From Massilia phosphatilytica (GTDB lineage: Bacteria > Pseudomonadota > Gammaproteobacteria > Burkholderiales > Burkholderiaceae_D): a stretch of 64,000 nucleotides of DNA. The notes under the pieces are model-generated. The model worked only from the letters and a program-made list of their open reading frames with translations. It did no database searches and was not told where the DNA came from. How positions within the stretch are numbered: the stretch's first letter is position 1; every line of letters starts with the position of its first letter. The translations under genes and the position numbers were made by a program. Positions 52,113 to 61,036 of the stretch are shown here, piece by piece. The stretch spans positions 124,001 to 188,000 of the forward strand of contig NZ_PUIP01000002.1 of assembly GCF_002968015.1 (NCBI RefSeq). The letters run 5' to 3'.

Positions 52113-53233
52113 GCCGCTTCCTCCTTGGTCGCCGCGACCGGCCGGCGGCCCGGCAGGAGGCGCTGGATGGCGGGCAGCGTGCCCAGGATCCCGCGCCGCA
52201 TGAACAGCGTCACGAGGATGAACAGCAGGCCGAGTGCGAACAGCCACAGGTCCGGGAACGCCGCCGTGAACCAGCTCTTCAGCCCGTTCACCGCGAACGC
52301 GCCGACGATCGGGCCAACCAGCGTGCCGCGCCCGCCGATCGCCACCCACACGACCATCTCGATTGAATTCGCCGGCGACATCTCGGACGGATTGATGATG
52401 CCGACCTGCGGCACGTACAGCGCGCCCGCGACGGCGCACAGCACGGCGGACAGGGTCCACACGAACAGCTTGAACGCGAGCGGGTCGTAGCCGATGAACA
52501 TCAGGCGCGATTCCGCATCGCGCACGCCCTGCAGCACGCGGCCCAGCTTCGAGCGCACGATCCAGCGGCACAGCAGCAGCGCGCCGACGAGCAGCGCCAG
52601 GGTCGCGAGATACAGCGCGACGCGCGTGCCCGGGGCCGTGATCGACTGGCCGAGGATGCGCCGGAAGTCCGTGAAGCCGTTGTTGCCGCCGAATCCCGTG
52701 TCATTACGGAAGAACAGCAGCATCGCGGCGTACGTCAGCGCCTGCGTGATGATCGAGAAGTACACACCCTTGATGCGCGAGCGGAACGCGAACCAGCCGA
52801 ACACGAAGGCGACGAGGCCCGGCACCAGCACGACGAGCAGCATGCAATACCAGAAGTGGTCCGTGAACGCCCAGTACCACGGGTAGTCCTTCCAGTCCAG
52901 GAAGACCATGAAGTCGGGCAGCACGCTGCCGTAGCTGCCGTCGCGGCCGATGGCGCGCATCAGGTACATGCCATGGGCGTAGGCGCCCAGCGCGAAGAAC
53001 AGGCCGTGGCCCAGCGACAGGATGCCGGTGTAGCCCCACACGAGGTCCAGCGCCAGCGCCGCCAGCGCGTAGCACATGAACTTGCCGACGAGGCCGACCG
53101 CATAGCCGGAGACGTGCAGCGGATGGCCGTCCGGGAACGCCAGGTGCAGCGCGGGCAGCAGCGCGGCCGCGAGCGTGCACGCGGCGAGGACGGCCCACGC
53201 ACGGCGCGAGAACAATGACGGGGTGCGGTTCAT
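52109..53233 (-). CDS. urtC: Urea ABC transporter permease UrtC
   Basis: 374-residue LivM-type inner-membrane permease with about ten helices. LDLVWGYTGILSLGHGLFFA and GGRGTLVGPIVGAF are the conserved branched-chain/urea permease motifs; SEMSPANSIEMVVWVAIGG is typical of UrtC. It overlaps both urtB and urtD by 4 nt. Confidence 0.93.
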   Translation of the reverse strand: MNRTPSLFSRRAWAVLAACTLAAALLPALHLAFPDGHPLHVSGYAVGLVGKFMCYALAALALDLVWGYTGILSLGHGLFFALGAYAHGMYLMRAIGRDGSYGSVLPDFMVFLDWKDYPWYWAFTDHFWYCMLLVVLVPGLVAFVFGWFAFRSRIKGVYFSIITQALTYAAMLLFFRNDTGFGGNNGFTDFRRILGQSITAPGTRVALYLATLALLVGALLLCRWIVRSKLGRVLQGVRDAESRLMFIGYDPLAFKLFVWTLSAVLCAVAGALYVPQVGIINPSEMSPANSIEMVVWVAIGGRGTLVGPIVGAFAVNGLKSWFTAAFPDLWLFALGLLFILVTLFMRRGILGTLPAIQRLLPGRRPVAATKEEAA

Positions 53234-54816
53234 TCCACGCTCCTTCCCTTCAGCGCGAACAGCCCCTGCGGCCGGCGCTGGATGAACACGATGATCACGA
53301 CGAGGATGCAGATCTTGGCCATGACGGCGCCGGCGACCGGCTCCAGGAACTTGTTGATCTCGCCGAGGCCCAGCGCGCCGAGCACCGTCCCCGCCAGCTG
53401 GCCCACGCCGCCCAGTACGACGACCATGAATGAATCGACGATGTACGACTGGCCGAGGTCCGGTCCGACGTTCCCCAGCTGCGACAGCGCCACGCCGCCG
53501 AGGCCCGCGATGCCGGAGCCGAGGCCGAATGTCATCATGTCGATGCGGCCGGTGGGGACGCCCACGCAATCGGCCATGCGCCGGTTCTGCATCACGGCGC
53601 GCACGAACAGGCCGAGGCGCGTCCTGTTCAGCACGAGCCACACGGCCGCCACGACGAGCGCGGCGAAGACGATGATGGCGATGCGGTTATATGGCAGCAC
53701 GAGCGACCCGAGCACCGTCACGCCGCCCGACATCCACGCAGGGTTCGCCACCTCGACGTTCTGCGCGCCGAACACGGTACGCACGGCCTGCATGAGCATC
53801 AGGCTGATGCCCCACGTGGCCAGCAGCGTCTCCAGCGGCCGGCCGTACAGCCAGCGGATCACGCTGCGCTCCAGCAGCACGCCGACGCCGAACGCGACGA
53901 GAAACGCGGCCGGGAGCGCGGCCACGAGATACCAGTCGGCCGCGCCGGGCAGGTAGTGGCGGAACAGCGACTGGCATACATAGGTCGTGTAGGCGCCGAT
54001 CATCAGCAGTTCGCCATGCGCCATGTTGATGATGCCCATCAGGCCGAACGTGATGGCCAGGCCCAGCGCCGCCAGCAGCAGCACGCTGCCCAGCGAGACG
54101 CCGTAGAACAGGTTGCCGATCACCTCGTTGCGGGCGACGCGGCCGTCGATCGCGCGCAAGGTCGCGCCCGCGGCGGCACGCAGCGCGGCATCCTGCTCCA
54201 GCTCCAGCATCGCCTGCAATTGCGGACGCAGCGATGCGTCGCCGCTGTCCGCCAGCGCGGTCACGGCGGCGAGGCGCCGGGCCGGATCGGTGGACTCCAG
54301 GTCGGCGCGCGCGACCAGCCGTGCGAGCTGCGTCTTGATGTCCGGGTCAGTCTCGCGCGCGAGCGCCTGGCGCAGCAGCGGCGCCTGGGCCGGGTCGGCG
54401 TCCTGCGCCTGCAGCGCATGCACGGCGGCCAGCCGTTCGTCACGCACCGGCGCGAGCAGCGCCAGGCCGGACAACGCAGCCTGCACGGCGCCGCGCAGGC
54501 GGTTGTTGACGACGACGCCGTCCGCCCCGTCGGGCACGGGCAGCGCCTTGCCGGTGGCGGCGTCGATGGCCTGGTCGTCGCGGACGATCAGGAGCTGGCC
54601 GGCCGGCGTCGCGACCAGGGCGTCGTCGCGCAGCGCCTGCAGGACCTGGCGGGCGTCGCTGCCGCCCGTGGCGGCGATGCGGGCCACGGCGGCCACACGG
54701 GCGTCGGGATCGTCGCCGGCGAGCGGCTGCAGCAGCGCGGGGTCCAGCGCGGCGTGGGCCAGCGCGGGAAGGCACAGCACCAGTGCGGCCAGCGCGTGTT
54801 CAAGGAGAGGCTTCAT
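53230..54816 (-). CDS. urtB: Urea ABC transporter permease UrtB
   Basis: 528-residue LivH-type permease. Signal-like N-terminus, then an extracytoplasmic HEAT-like helical extension (about 25-235) usual for UrtB and absent from LivH, then the membrane domain (GIINMAHGELLMIGAYTTYV, VGGVTV-like loops, VVVLGGVGQLAGTVLGAL). It follows urtA by 46 bp; the RBS before ATG at 54816 is weak. It pairs with UrtC. Confidence 0.93.
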   Translation of the reverse strand: MKPLLEHALAALVLCLPALAHAALDPALLQPLAGDDPDARVAAVARIAATGGSDARQVLQALRDDALVATPAGQLLIVRDDQAIDAATGKALPVPDGADGVVVNNRLRGAVQAALSGLALLAPVRDERLAAVHALQAQDADPAQAPLLRQALARETDPDIKTQLARLVARADLESTDPARRLAAVTALADSGDASLRPQLQAMLELEQDAALRAAAGATLRAIDGRVARNEVIGNLFYGVSLGSVLLLAALGLAITFGLMGIINMAHGELLMIGAYTTYVCQSLFRHYLPGAADWYLVAALPAAFLVAFGVGVLLERSVIRWLYGRPLETLLATWGISLMLMQAVRTVFGAQNVEVANPAWMSGGVTVLGSLVLPYNRIAIIVFAALVVAAVWLVLNRTRLGLFVRAVMQNRRMADCVGVPTGRIDMMTFGLGSGIAGLGGVALSQLGNVGPDLGQSYIVDSFMVVVLGGVGQLAGTVLGALGLGEINKFLEPVAGAVMAKICILVVIIVFIQRRPQGLFALKGRSVE

Positions 54817-54862
54817 GGCATGTCCAGTCAGATTGGCCCCCGCCTGCGCGGGGGCGGCGGCA

Positions 54863-56119
54863 TTACAGGTTCTGCTTGCCCTCGTTCCCCTTGATATACG
54901 GGCTCCACGGCTGCGCGCGGATCGCTTCCTTGCTCTTCCAGACAACGGAGAACTGGCCGTCGCCCTTGATCTCGCCGATCATGACCGGCTTGTGCAGGTG
55001 GTGGTTGGTCGGGTCCATCACGAGCGTGTAGCCGGACGGTGCCTTGTAGCTCTGGCCGCCCATCGCCGCGATCACCTTGTCGGTGTCGGTCGATTTCGCC
55101 TTTTCGACGGCCTGCGCCCACATGTGGATGCCGACGTACGTCGCTTCCATCGGGTCGTTGGTGACGGCCGTGGCGGCGTTCGGCAGGTGCTTGGCCGCGG
55201 CGTACGCCTTCCATTTCTTGACGAAGTCCGCGTTGGTCGGGTTCTTGACGGATTCGAAGTAATTCCATGCCGCCAGGTGGCCGATCAGCGGCTTGGTGTC
55301 GACGCCGCGCAGCTCTTCCTCGCCGACGGAGAACGCCACCACCGGCACGTCCGTCGCCTTCAGCCCCGCGTTGCCCAATTCCTTGTAGAACGGGACGTTG
55401 GAGTCGCCGTTGATGGTCGAGATGACGGCCGTCTTGCCGCCGGCCGAGAACTTCTTGATGTCGGCGACGATGGTCTGGTAGTCGGCGTGGCCGAACGGCG
55501 TGTACAGCTCCTTGATGTCGGCGTCCTTCACGCCCTTGCTGTGCAGGTAGGCGCGCAGGATCTTGTTCGTCGTGCGCGGATAGACGTAGTCGGTGCCGAG
55601 CAGTACGAAGCGCTTGGCGGCGCCGCCGTCCTTGCTCATCAGGTACTCGACGGCGGGAATCGCCTGCTGGTTCGGCGCCGCGCCCGTGTAGAACACGTTC
55701 TTCTCGAGTTCCTCGCCTTCGTACTGCACGGGGTAGTACAGCAGGCCGTTGAGCTCCTTCACGACGGGCAGGACGGACTTGCGCGACACCGACGTCCAGC
55801 AGCCGAAGATGGCGACGACGTGGTCCTTCGCGATCAGCTGGCGCGCCTTTTCCGCGAACAGCGGCCAGTTCGACGCCGGATCGACGACGACGGGCTCGAT
55901 CTTCTTGCCGAGAACCCCGCCCTTGGCGTTGATCTCGTCGATGGCCATCAGGGCGACGTCTTTCAGCGACGTCTCGGAAATCGCCATCGTGCCGGACAGC
56001 GAGTGCAGGATGCCGACCTTGATCGTGTCGGCGGCGTGGGCGGACAGCCCGCTCGCGAGCAGGGCGGCGCCGGCGGCCACGCGGGTGAGGGAGGAGATGA
56101 AGTTGCGGCGGTTGGACAT
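54863..56119 (-). CDS. urtA: Urea ABC transporter substrate-binding protein UrtA
   Basis: 418-residue periplasmic binding protein with a Tat-like signal (SNRRNFISSLTRVAAGAALL, cleavage near AHA). VGILHSLSGTMAISETSLKD, AIFGCWTSVSRKSVLPVV, NGLLYYPVQYEGEE and GAAPNQQAIPAVEYLM are hallmarks of UrtA, which binds urea with high affinity. GAGGC before ATG. It follows the porin gene by 27 bp. Confidence 0.95.
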   Translation of the reverse strand: MSNRRNFISSLTRVAAGAALLASGLSAHAADTIKVGILHSLSGTMAISETSLKDVALMAIDEINAKGGVLGKKIEPVVVDPASNWPLFAEKARQLIAKDHVVAIFGCWTSVSRKSVLPVVKELNGLLYYPVQYEGEELEKNVFYTGAAPNQQAIPAVEYLMSKDGGAAKRFVLLGTDYVYPRTTNKILRAYLHSKGVKDADIKELYTPFGHADYQTIVADIKKFSAGGKTAVISTINGDSNVPFYKELGNAGLKATDVPVVAFSVGEEELRGVDTKPLIGHLAAWNYFESVKNPTNADFVKKWKAYAAAKHLPNAATAVTNDPMEATYVGIHMWAQAVEKAKSTDTDKVIAAMGGQSYKAPSGYTLVMDPTNHHLHKPVMIGEIKGDGQFSVVWKSKEAIRAQPWSPYIKGNEGKQNL

Positions 56120-56146
56120 GGTGAGCCTCGCGATGGTGATGGTTGA

Positions 56147-57256
56147 TCAGTACTGGAGCTGGAGCGTGACGGCGAACTTCGACTGGTCGGGCGCGTTCGT
56201 CACCTTCGTGCGCGAATACAGCGCCGCCAGCTGGGCGTTATAGCCGTCGATGATGTAGTTGACGCCGACGTCGCCCTGGCGCGTATCGATGCCGGTATCG
56301 GCCGCGAACTTCTGGTAGCGCGCGAACGGCTGCAGGCGGTTGACGATGTAGCCCACGCCCACCAGCCACGCCCTGCCCTGTTCGGACTTGACGACGTTGT
56401 CCGTGTCGTAGTCGTACCAGGCGCCTTCCAGCGACACGGCACCCGCGCCCGGCAGGCGCTTTTCGAGCAGGAAGTCGATGTTCCAGGAGCGGTAGTCGCC
56501 GCTGGCCGCAGGTGTCAGCACGCCATCCTTCTGGCTGCGCGCGGCGACGCCGAGCGCGAGGATGTCCTTCGCGCCCAGGTAGTTGCCGGTGCCGTAGTAG
56601 CCGGGCTCCGCGTCCCAGAAGTCGTACTGCAGGCGGCCCGCGACCATCGGCTTGTCGGATGCCTTGATGCCGGCGGCCTTCGCCTCGTTCTGCGTGAGCG
56701 AGCCGATGCCGAACGTGTGGCCCTCGAACGCACCGACGGAGTAGCCCAGTTTCCCGTCCAGCAGGTTGCCCCACACGACGGCGCCGTCGTCGCGGCCGCG
56801 GAAGATGCCGCCGTTGTAGCCGTAGCGCGACGCCACGCCGGCCCAGTAGCCGCCGCCCAGCGAGTAGTACGGCCCGGCCATGTTGGCGCGGTCGCTCGGC
56901 GACAGCAGGCGCCCGGCCCAGACGTTCAGTTCGGGCGACACGGCAAATTCGCCGACGGCGTCCAGCACGCGGATCTTGTCGCCGTCCCACTCCGTGTTGA
57001 ACATCCCCTTGATCTGCTTGTTCAGCGAGGCGCCCAGGTAGATACGCGCGCTGTCCAGGTTGAAGTCGTTCGACCGCGAGCCGTCGGGTGCACCGTGTTC
57101 GGCGCTGGTATAGCTGGTGCGCATGCCGAAGCCCACGCTGACCGACTGGTCCGGCCCGATGTTCACGGTCGCGCCGGCCCGTGCCTCCAGTGCGGCAAAG
57201 CTTCCCGCGATCCCGATCAGTGCCAGCAACGCGGCCTTGTTCCCTAGTGACGTCAT
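56147..57256 (-). CDS. Outer-membrane porin preceding urtABCDE
   Basis: 369 residues: signal peptide ending near ALEARA, then a beta-barrel porin with alternating strands, ending in LQLQY with the terminal aromatic. Its position as first gene before urtA suggests a urea or short-amide channel, as proposed for FmdC-like porins, but pore specificity cannot be read from sequence. ATG at 57256 (MTSLGNKA) starts the signal peptide; an upstream ATG at 57295 would add 13 residues. Confidence 0.85.
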   Translation of the reverse strand: MTSLGNKAALLALIGIAGSFAALEARAGATVNIGPDQSVSVGFGMRTSYTSAEHGAPDGSRSNDFNLDSARIYLGASLNKQIKGMFNTEWDGDKIRVLDAVGEFAVSPELNVWAGRLLSPSDRANMAGPYYSLGGGYWAGVASRYGYNGGIFRGRDDGAVVWGNLLDGKLGYSVGAFEGHTFGIGSLTQNEAKAAGIKASDKPMVAGRLQYDFWDAEPGYYGTGNYLGAKDILALGVAARSQKDGVLTPAASGDYRSWNIDFLLEKRLPGAGAVSLEGAWYDYDTDNVVKSEQGRAWLVGVGYIVNRLQPFARYQKFAADTGIDTRQGDVGVNYIIDGYNAQLAALYSRTKVTNAPDQSKFAVTLQLQY

Positions 57257-57319
57257 TCTTGTCCTCTCGATGGGTGGTTGTCTTGTGGACATCATCGCCA
57301 GCGGGAGGCTGCAGGAACA

Positions 57320-57335
57320 TACGTCAGGTTACGTA
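57320..57335. promoter_or_regulatory. Palindrome in porin/PhyH divergent region
   Basis: TACGT-N6-ACGTA, 64 bp upstream of the porin ATG and 57 bp upstream of the dioxygenase ATG. It is a possible operator shared by the two divergent units. No convincing sigma-70 or sigma-54 promoter could be set in this 135-bp gap. Confidence 0.45.
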
Positions 57336-57391
57336 GTCGCGTTTGCGGCACAGCATTGTCGTAAGATAGTGAGGTGAATCGAAAGGACATC

Positions 57392-58231
57392 ATGCTCACG
57401 ACCGAACAACGCGACCGGTACCAGCGCGACGGCTACATCGTCATCCCGAATTTCAAATCTCCTGACGAGATCGCGCGCCTGCGCGCCCGCGCCGGCGAGA
57501 TCGTCGACGCATTCGACCCTGCCGAATCACGCGCCATCTTCACGACGCGCGACCAGGCGAAGGCCAGCGACGCCTGGTTCCTCGGCTCGGACAACACGAT
57601 CCGCTGCTTCTTCGAAGAGGAAGCCTTCGGCCCGGACGGCCAGCTGAAGCAGGCCAAGGCCCTGTCGATCAACAAGATCGGCCACGCCATGCACGACCTC
57701 GATCCCGTGTTCGACGCGTTCACGCACGATGCGAAGCTGGCCGCCGTCGCGCGCGACCTCGGCCTGGAACAGCCGCAAATCTGGCAGTCCATGTACATTT
57801 TTAAACAGCCGGGCATCGGCGGCGAAGTGCGCTGGCACCAGGACGCGACGTTCTTCGATTCCACGCCGATCAGCGTGACGACGTTCTGGTTCGCGCTGGA
57901 AGACGCGACCATCGAGAACGGCTGCCTGTGGGTCGAACCGGGCGGCCACCGGGGCCCGCTGCGCGAACGCTTCCTGCGCGACGGCGATGCGATCACGATG
58001 GAAAAGCTGGACAGCACGTCGTGGCCGGACGACAGCACGGCGGTGCCCTTGGAAGCGAAAGCCGGGGATCTCGTCTGCTTCCATGGGCTGCTGCCGCACT
58101 ACAGCGCGCCGAATCGGTCGAGCGTGTCGCGGCATGCGTTCACCTTGCACGTGACGGACGCGCGGACCGAGTATTCGCCGCGCAACTGGATCCAGCGCAA
58201 TGCAAACTTGCCGGTGCGCGGCTTCGAATAA
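57392..58231 (+). CDS. Phytanoyl-CoA dioxygenase (PhyH) family protein
   Basis: 279-residue Fe(II)/2-oxoglutarate-dependent oxygenase. The iron ligands are WHQDATFF (His149, Asp151) and HGLLPHYSAPN (His236), with the 2-oxoglutarate arginine in SSVSRHAFTLH. NGCLWVEPGGHRGPLRERF is strongly PhyH-like. It hydroxylates an unknown small substrate or lipid. ATG at 57392 follows AAAGGA by 5 nt; an upstream in-frame GTG (57374) is less likely. Confidence 0.88.
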   Translation: MLTTEQRDRYQRDGYIVIPNFKSPDEIARLRARAGEIVDAFDPAESRAIFTTRDQAKASDAWFLGSDNTIRCFFEEEAFGPDGQLKQAKALSINKIGHAMHDLDPVFDAFTHDAKLAAVARDLGLEQPQIWQSMYIFKQPGIGGEVRWHQDATFFDSTPISVTTFWFALEDATIENGCLWVEPGGHRGPLRERFLRDGDAITMEKLDSTSWPDDSTAVPLEAKAGDLVCFHGLLPHYSAPNRSSVSRHAFTLHVTDARTEYSPRNWIQRNANLPVRGFE

Positions 58232-58273
58232 GTTTGGTGACAAAACGTGAGTATGTACAACTTAATTTTCAGT

Positions 58274-58308
58274 AGCATGATTTCTTTTTCTTGAGAAAAA
58301 ATCATGCT
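58274..58308 (+). promoter_or_regulatory. Hairpin enclosing the DUF2167 start codon
   Basis: AGCATGATTT (58274-58283) and AAATCATGCT (58299-58308) form a perfect 10-bp stem around a 15-nt loop. The ATG at 58304-58306 and the weak GAG upstream are in the 3' arm or loop, so folding would hide the start. Confidence 0.6.
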
Positions 58309-59218
58309 TAAGCACATCCTGACCGGATTGTTTTGCCTGGCGCTGGGCACGGCCATCGCCGCTCCCGCCGACCACGCGGCCGAGGAAGCCGCCGCCCAGA
58401 CGCAGGTAGCGTCGATGCAGCCGCAACAGGGTCATGTCACCTTGCCGGGCTCGATTGCCACGCTGGACCTGCCGCCCAGCTTCCGCTACCTGAACCCGCA
58501 GGACACGGATCGCCTGCTCGTGGCCTGGGGTAACCCGCCGGGGGCGCACACGCTGGGCATGATCGTGCCGGCCGATGTCGATCCGCTCTCGGACGACAGC
58601 TGGGGCGTCGTGGTCACCTACGACAAGGATGGCCACGTGAAGGACGACGATGCCGACGGCATCGACTACGCCAAGCTGCTCAAGGACATGCAGGAAGGCA
58701 GCGCAGCCGCCAATGCGGAGCGCAAGAAGCAGGGTTATCCGGGCATGCAGCTGGCCGGCTGGGCCGAAGCGCCCCACTACGACAAGGCGGCGCACAAGCT
58801 GTACTGGGCCAAGGATCTGCTGAACGAAGATTCGGGCCACCACGGCCTGAACTACAACATCCGCGTGCTGGGCCGCGAAGGCGTGCTGGTGCTGAATGCC
58901 GTCGCCAGCATGGACCAGCTCGGCCAGATCAAGAGTGAGATGCAGAAGGTGACCGCGTTCACCAACTTCACCGCAGGCAACCGCTACGCCGACTTCAACG
59001 AGAAGACCGACAAGGTGGCCGAGTACGGCATCGCCGCGCTGGTCGCGGGCGGCGTCGCCGCCAAGCTCGGCCTGTTCGCCAAGCTGGCCGCCCTGCTGCT
59101 CGCGTTCAAGAAGCTGCTCATCGTCGCCGTCGCGGCGGTCGGTTCGGCGATCTGGAAACTCTTCAAGCGCAAACCGAAAGACGCACCGGTAGCGGCCAAG
59201 GTCGACCTGAGCAAATAA
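58304..59218 (+). CDS. DUF2167 membrane protein
   Basis: 304 residues: signal peptide (HILTGLFCLALGTAIA), a periplasmic domain (SIATLDLPPSFRYLNPQDTD, DSWGVVVTYDKDGHVKDDDA, GMQLAGWAEAPHYDKAAHKL) that matches DUF2167, and C-terminal hydrophobic helices (AALVAGGVAAKLGLF, LLIVAVAAVGSAIW) with a basic tail. Function unknown. The TAATG junction joins it to the site-2 protease gene, suggesting it is a substrate or partner. The ATG is within a hairpin. Confidence 0.85.
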   Translation: MLKHILTGLFCLALGTAIAAPADHAAEEAAAQTQVASMQPQQGHVTLPGSIATLDLPPSFRYLNPQDTDRLLVAWGNPPGAHTLGMIVPADVDPLSDDSWGVVVTYDKDGHVKDDDADGIDYAKLLKDMQEGSAAANAERKKQGYPGMQLAGWAEAPHYDKAAHKLYWAKDLLNEDSGHHGLNYNIRVLGREGVLVLNAVASMDQLGQIKSEMQKVTAFTNFTAGNRYADFNEKTDKVAEYGIAALVAGGVAAKLGLFAKLAALLLAFKKLLIVAVAAVGSAIWKLFKRKPKDAPVAAKVDLSK

Positions 59219-59922
59219 TGGGCAAGCTTCTCGCATGGCTGTTCGTGGCGGGCAAACTCGGCAAGCTGCTCACCACGGGCGGCACCATGCTGCTGTCGGT
59301 CGTCGTGTACAGCTGGGTGTTCGGCTGGAAGTACGCGGTCGGCTTCGTGCTGCTGCTGTTCGTCCATGAAATGGGACACTACCTGGCGGCGCGCCAGCGC
59401 GGGCTCGCGGTCGGGGTGCCGACATTCATCCCGTTCGTCGGCGCGTGGATCGAGATGAAGCAGATGCCGCACAACGTCGAGACCGAAGCCTACGTCGGCT
59501 TCGCCGGCCCGCTCGTCGGTACACTGGGCGCCCTCGCCTGCTACTGGCTGGCGCGCCAGACCGACAGCCAATGGCTGCTCGCGCTGGCGTACGCCGGCTG
59601 CATGCTGAACCTGTTCAACCTGATCCCGATCTCGCCGCTCGATGGCGGCCGCATCACCGCGATCATCTCGCCCAAGGTCTGGCTCGCTGGCGTGCCGTTG
59701 CTGGCGGCCCTGTTCTTCTACCGGCCAAGCCCCATGCTCGTGCTGATCGCGCTCATGGCCTATCCGCAGATCAAGCTCGCACTGTCGGGGGATACGGGCC
59801 GGCCGCAGGCGTATTACGACGTGCCGCGCGAGACGCGCATCAACTACGCCGTCATGTACCTCGGCCTCGCCGCGTTCCTCGCCATCATGAGCTACGACCT
59901 GCACGAGATGATCCGCTCCTGA
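59218..59922 (+). CDS. Site-2 protease family (M50) membrane metalloprotease
   Basis: 234 residues with about six membrane helices. HEMGH (50-54) is the zinc-binding HExxH motif and NLIPISPLDGG the second metal motif (LDG). It should cut within membrane-spanning segments. It is shorter than RseP and lacks a PDZ domain. Start overlaps the DUF2167 stop by one base. Confidence 0.9.
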   Translation: MGKLLAWLFVAGKLGKLLTTGGTMLLSVVVYSWVFGWKYAVGFVLLLFVHEMGHYLAARQRGLAVGVPTFIPFVGAWIEMKQMPHNVETEAYVGFAGPLVGTLGALACYWLARQTDSQWLLALAYAGCMLNLFNLIPISPLDGGRITAIISPKVWLAGVPLLAALFFYRPSPMLVLIALMAYPQIKLALSGDTGRPQAYYDVPRETRINYAVMYLGLAAFLAIMSYDLHEMIRS

Positions 59923-59937
59923 CAAAAACTGTCAGGA
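59917..59937. other. Stem-loop at end of M50 gene
   Basis: TCCTGACA, loop AAAAC, TGTCAGGA: 8-bp perfect stem overlapping the M50 stop. The downstream sequence lacks a strong T-run, so it may be a weak terminator or an operator (TGACA-N5-TGTCA) for the oxidoreductase gene that follows. Confidence 0.5.
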
Positions 59938-59984
59938 AGCCGTCTTAAAATCTTCCCTTTCGCCGGACACGAAAGGAGAAGCTC

Positions 59985-60848
59985 ATGCACATCATCATCG
60001 GAGGAACCGGCCGCGTCGGCTCGGCCACGGCCCGCGCGCTGCTGCGGCGGGGCGAGCCCGTCACGGTCGTCACGCGCAATGCCGGCCATGCGTCCGACCT
60101 GAGGAATGCCGGTGCGCAGGTCGCCGTCGCGGACGTGCGCGACGTGCCGGCCCTGCGCGCCATCCTGCGCACGGGCACCACCGCGCTGCTGCTGAATCCA
60201 CCGGCCGCGCCGTTCACCGACACCGATGCCGTCGAGCGTGCGAATGCCGCCGCCATCGTCGACGCGGTAACGGGCTCCGGACTGCGCAAGGCCGTCGCGG
60301 TCTCGACGACCGGCGCGCGCCGCGGCGAGCGGTGCGGCGACCTGACGGTGCTGTTCGAATTCGAGGACAAGTTGCGGGCGCAGGCCGTCCCCGTCGCGGT
60401 CAATCGCGGTGTCTACTACATGAGCAACTGGACCGAGATGCTGGATACCGTGCGCCACCGCGGCAAGCTGCCGAGTTTTTTCCCCGAGGACTTCGTCATC
60501 CCGATGGTCGCACCGGATGACCTGGGCGAAGTCGCCGCGCAGCGGCTGCTGGAGCCCGCGGACCGGACGGACACCATCGACGTCGAGGGCCCGCGCCGCT
60601 ACACCCCGCGCGACGTCGCCGACGCCTTCGCACGGGCGCTCGGCCGGCCCGTGGACGTCGAGGTCATCCCCCGCCACGCGTGGGAACAGACCTACCTCCA
60701 GCTCGGCTTTTCGCCGGAAGCGGCACGCAGCTATGTGTGCATGACGCAGGCCGTGCTGGATGCGCAGGACGACTGGCCGGACACGCCCGTCCGCGGCCCG
60801 ACGACGCTCGAGGACTTCATCTGTGCAAGCGCAAACCGAAAGTATTAA
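59985..60848 (+). CDS. NmrA-like NAD(P)-binding oxidoreductase
   Basis: 287 residues, atypical short-chain dehydrogenase. The dinucleotide motif GGTGRVGSATARAL is at the extreme N-terminus. NRGVYYMSNWTEMLDT and VEGPRRYTPRDVADAFARAL are typical of the NmrA/azoreductase-like group. The catalytic YxxxK is not evident, so it may be a redox sensor or a quinone reductase. AAAGGAG 5 nt before ATG. Confidence 0.87.
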   Translation: MHIIIGGTGRVGSATARALLRRGEPVTVVTRNAGHASDLRNAGAQVAVADVRDVPALRAILRTGTTALLLNPPAAPFTDTDAVERANAAAIVDAVTGSGLRKAVAVSTTGARRGERCGDLTVLFEFEDKLRAQAVPVAVNRGVYYMSNWTEMLDTVRHRGKLPSFFPEDFVIPMVAPDDLGEVAAQRLLEPADRTDTIDVEGPRRYTPRDVADAFARALGRPVDVEVIPRHAWEQTYLQLGFSPEAARSYVCMTQAVLDAQDDWPDTPVRGPTTLEDFICASANRKY

Positions 60849-60873
60849 AACTACACACTTTATGCAAACTGGA

Positions 60874-60901
60874 TTGACACGGAAATACGTATAGCTAACA
60901 A
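60874..60901 (+). promoter_or_regulatory. Promoter of GH13 plant-type amylase gene
   Basis: TTGACA (60874-60879), 16 bp, TAACAA (60896-60901), 135 bp upstream of the ATG. GTATTAAAACTA at 60842-60853, upstream, is the same 12-mer as in the complement of both TonB receptor promoters. Confidence 0.55.
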
Positions 60902-61036
60902 TCTCCCCCGTCGGGCACGAGAACACCACAGAATGATCGCCCGATACGTAGTAAAAGTACCTGGCTGAGCAACGGACTTTTGCACGACCTCCGTTGTTCG
61001 CCGGGAACCTTACCCGTATCACATCGGAGGAGAAAC

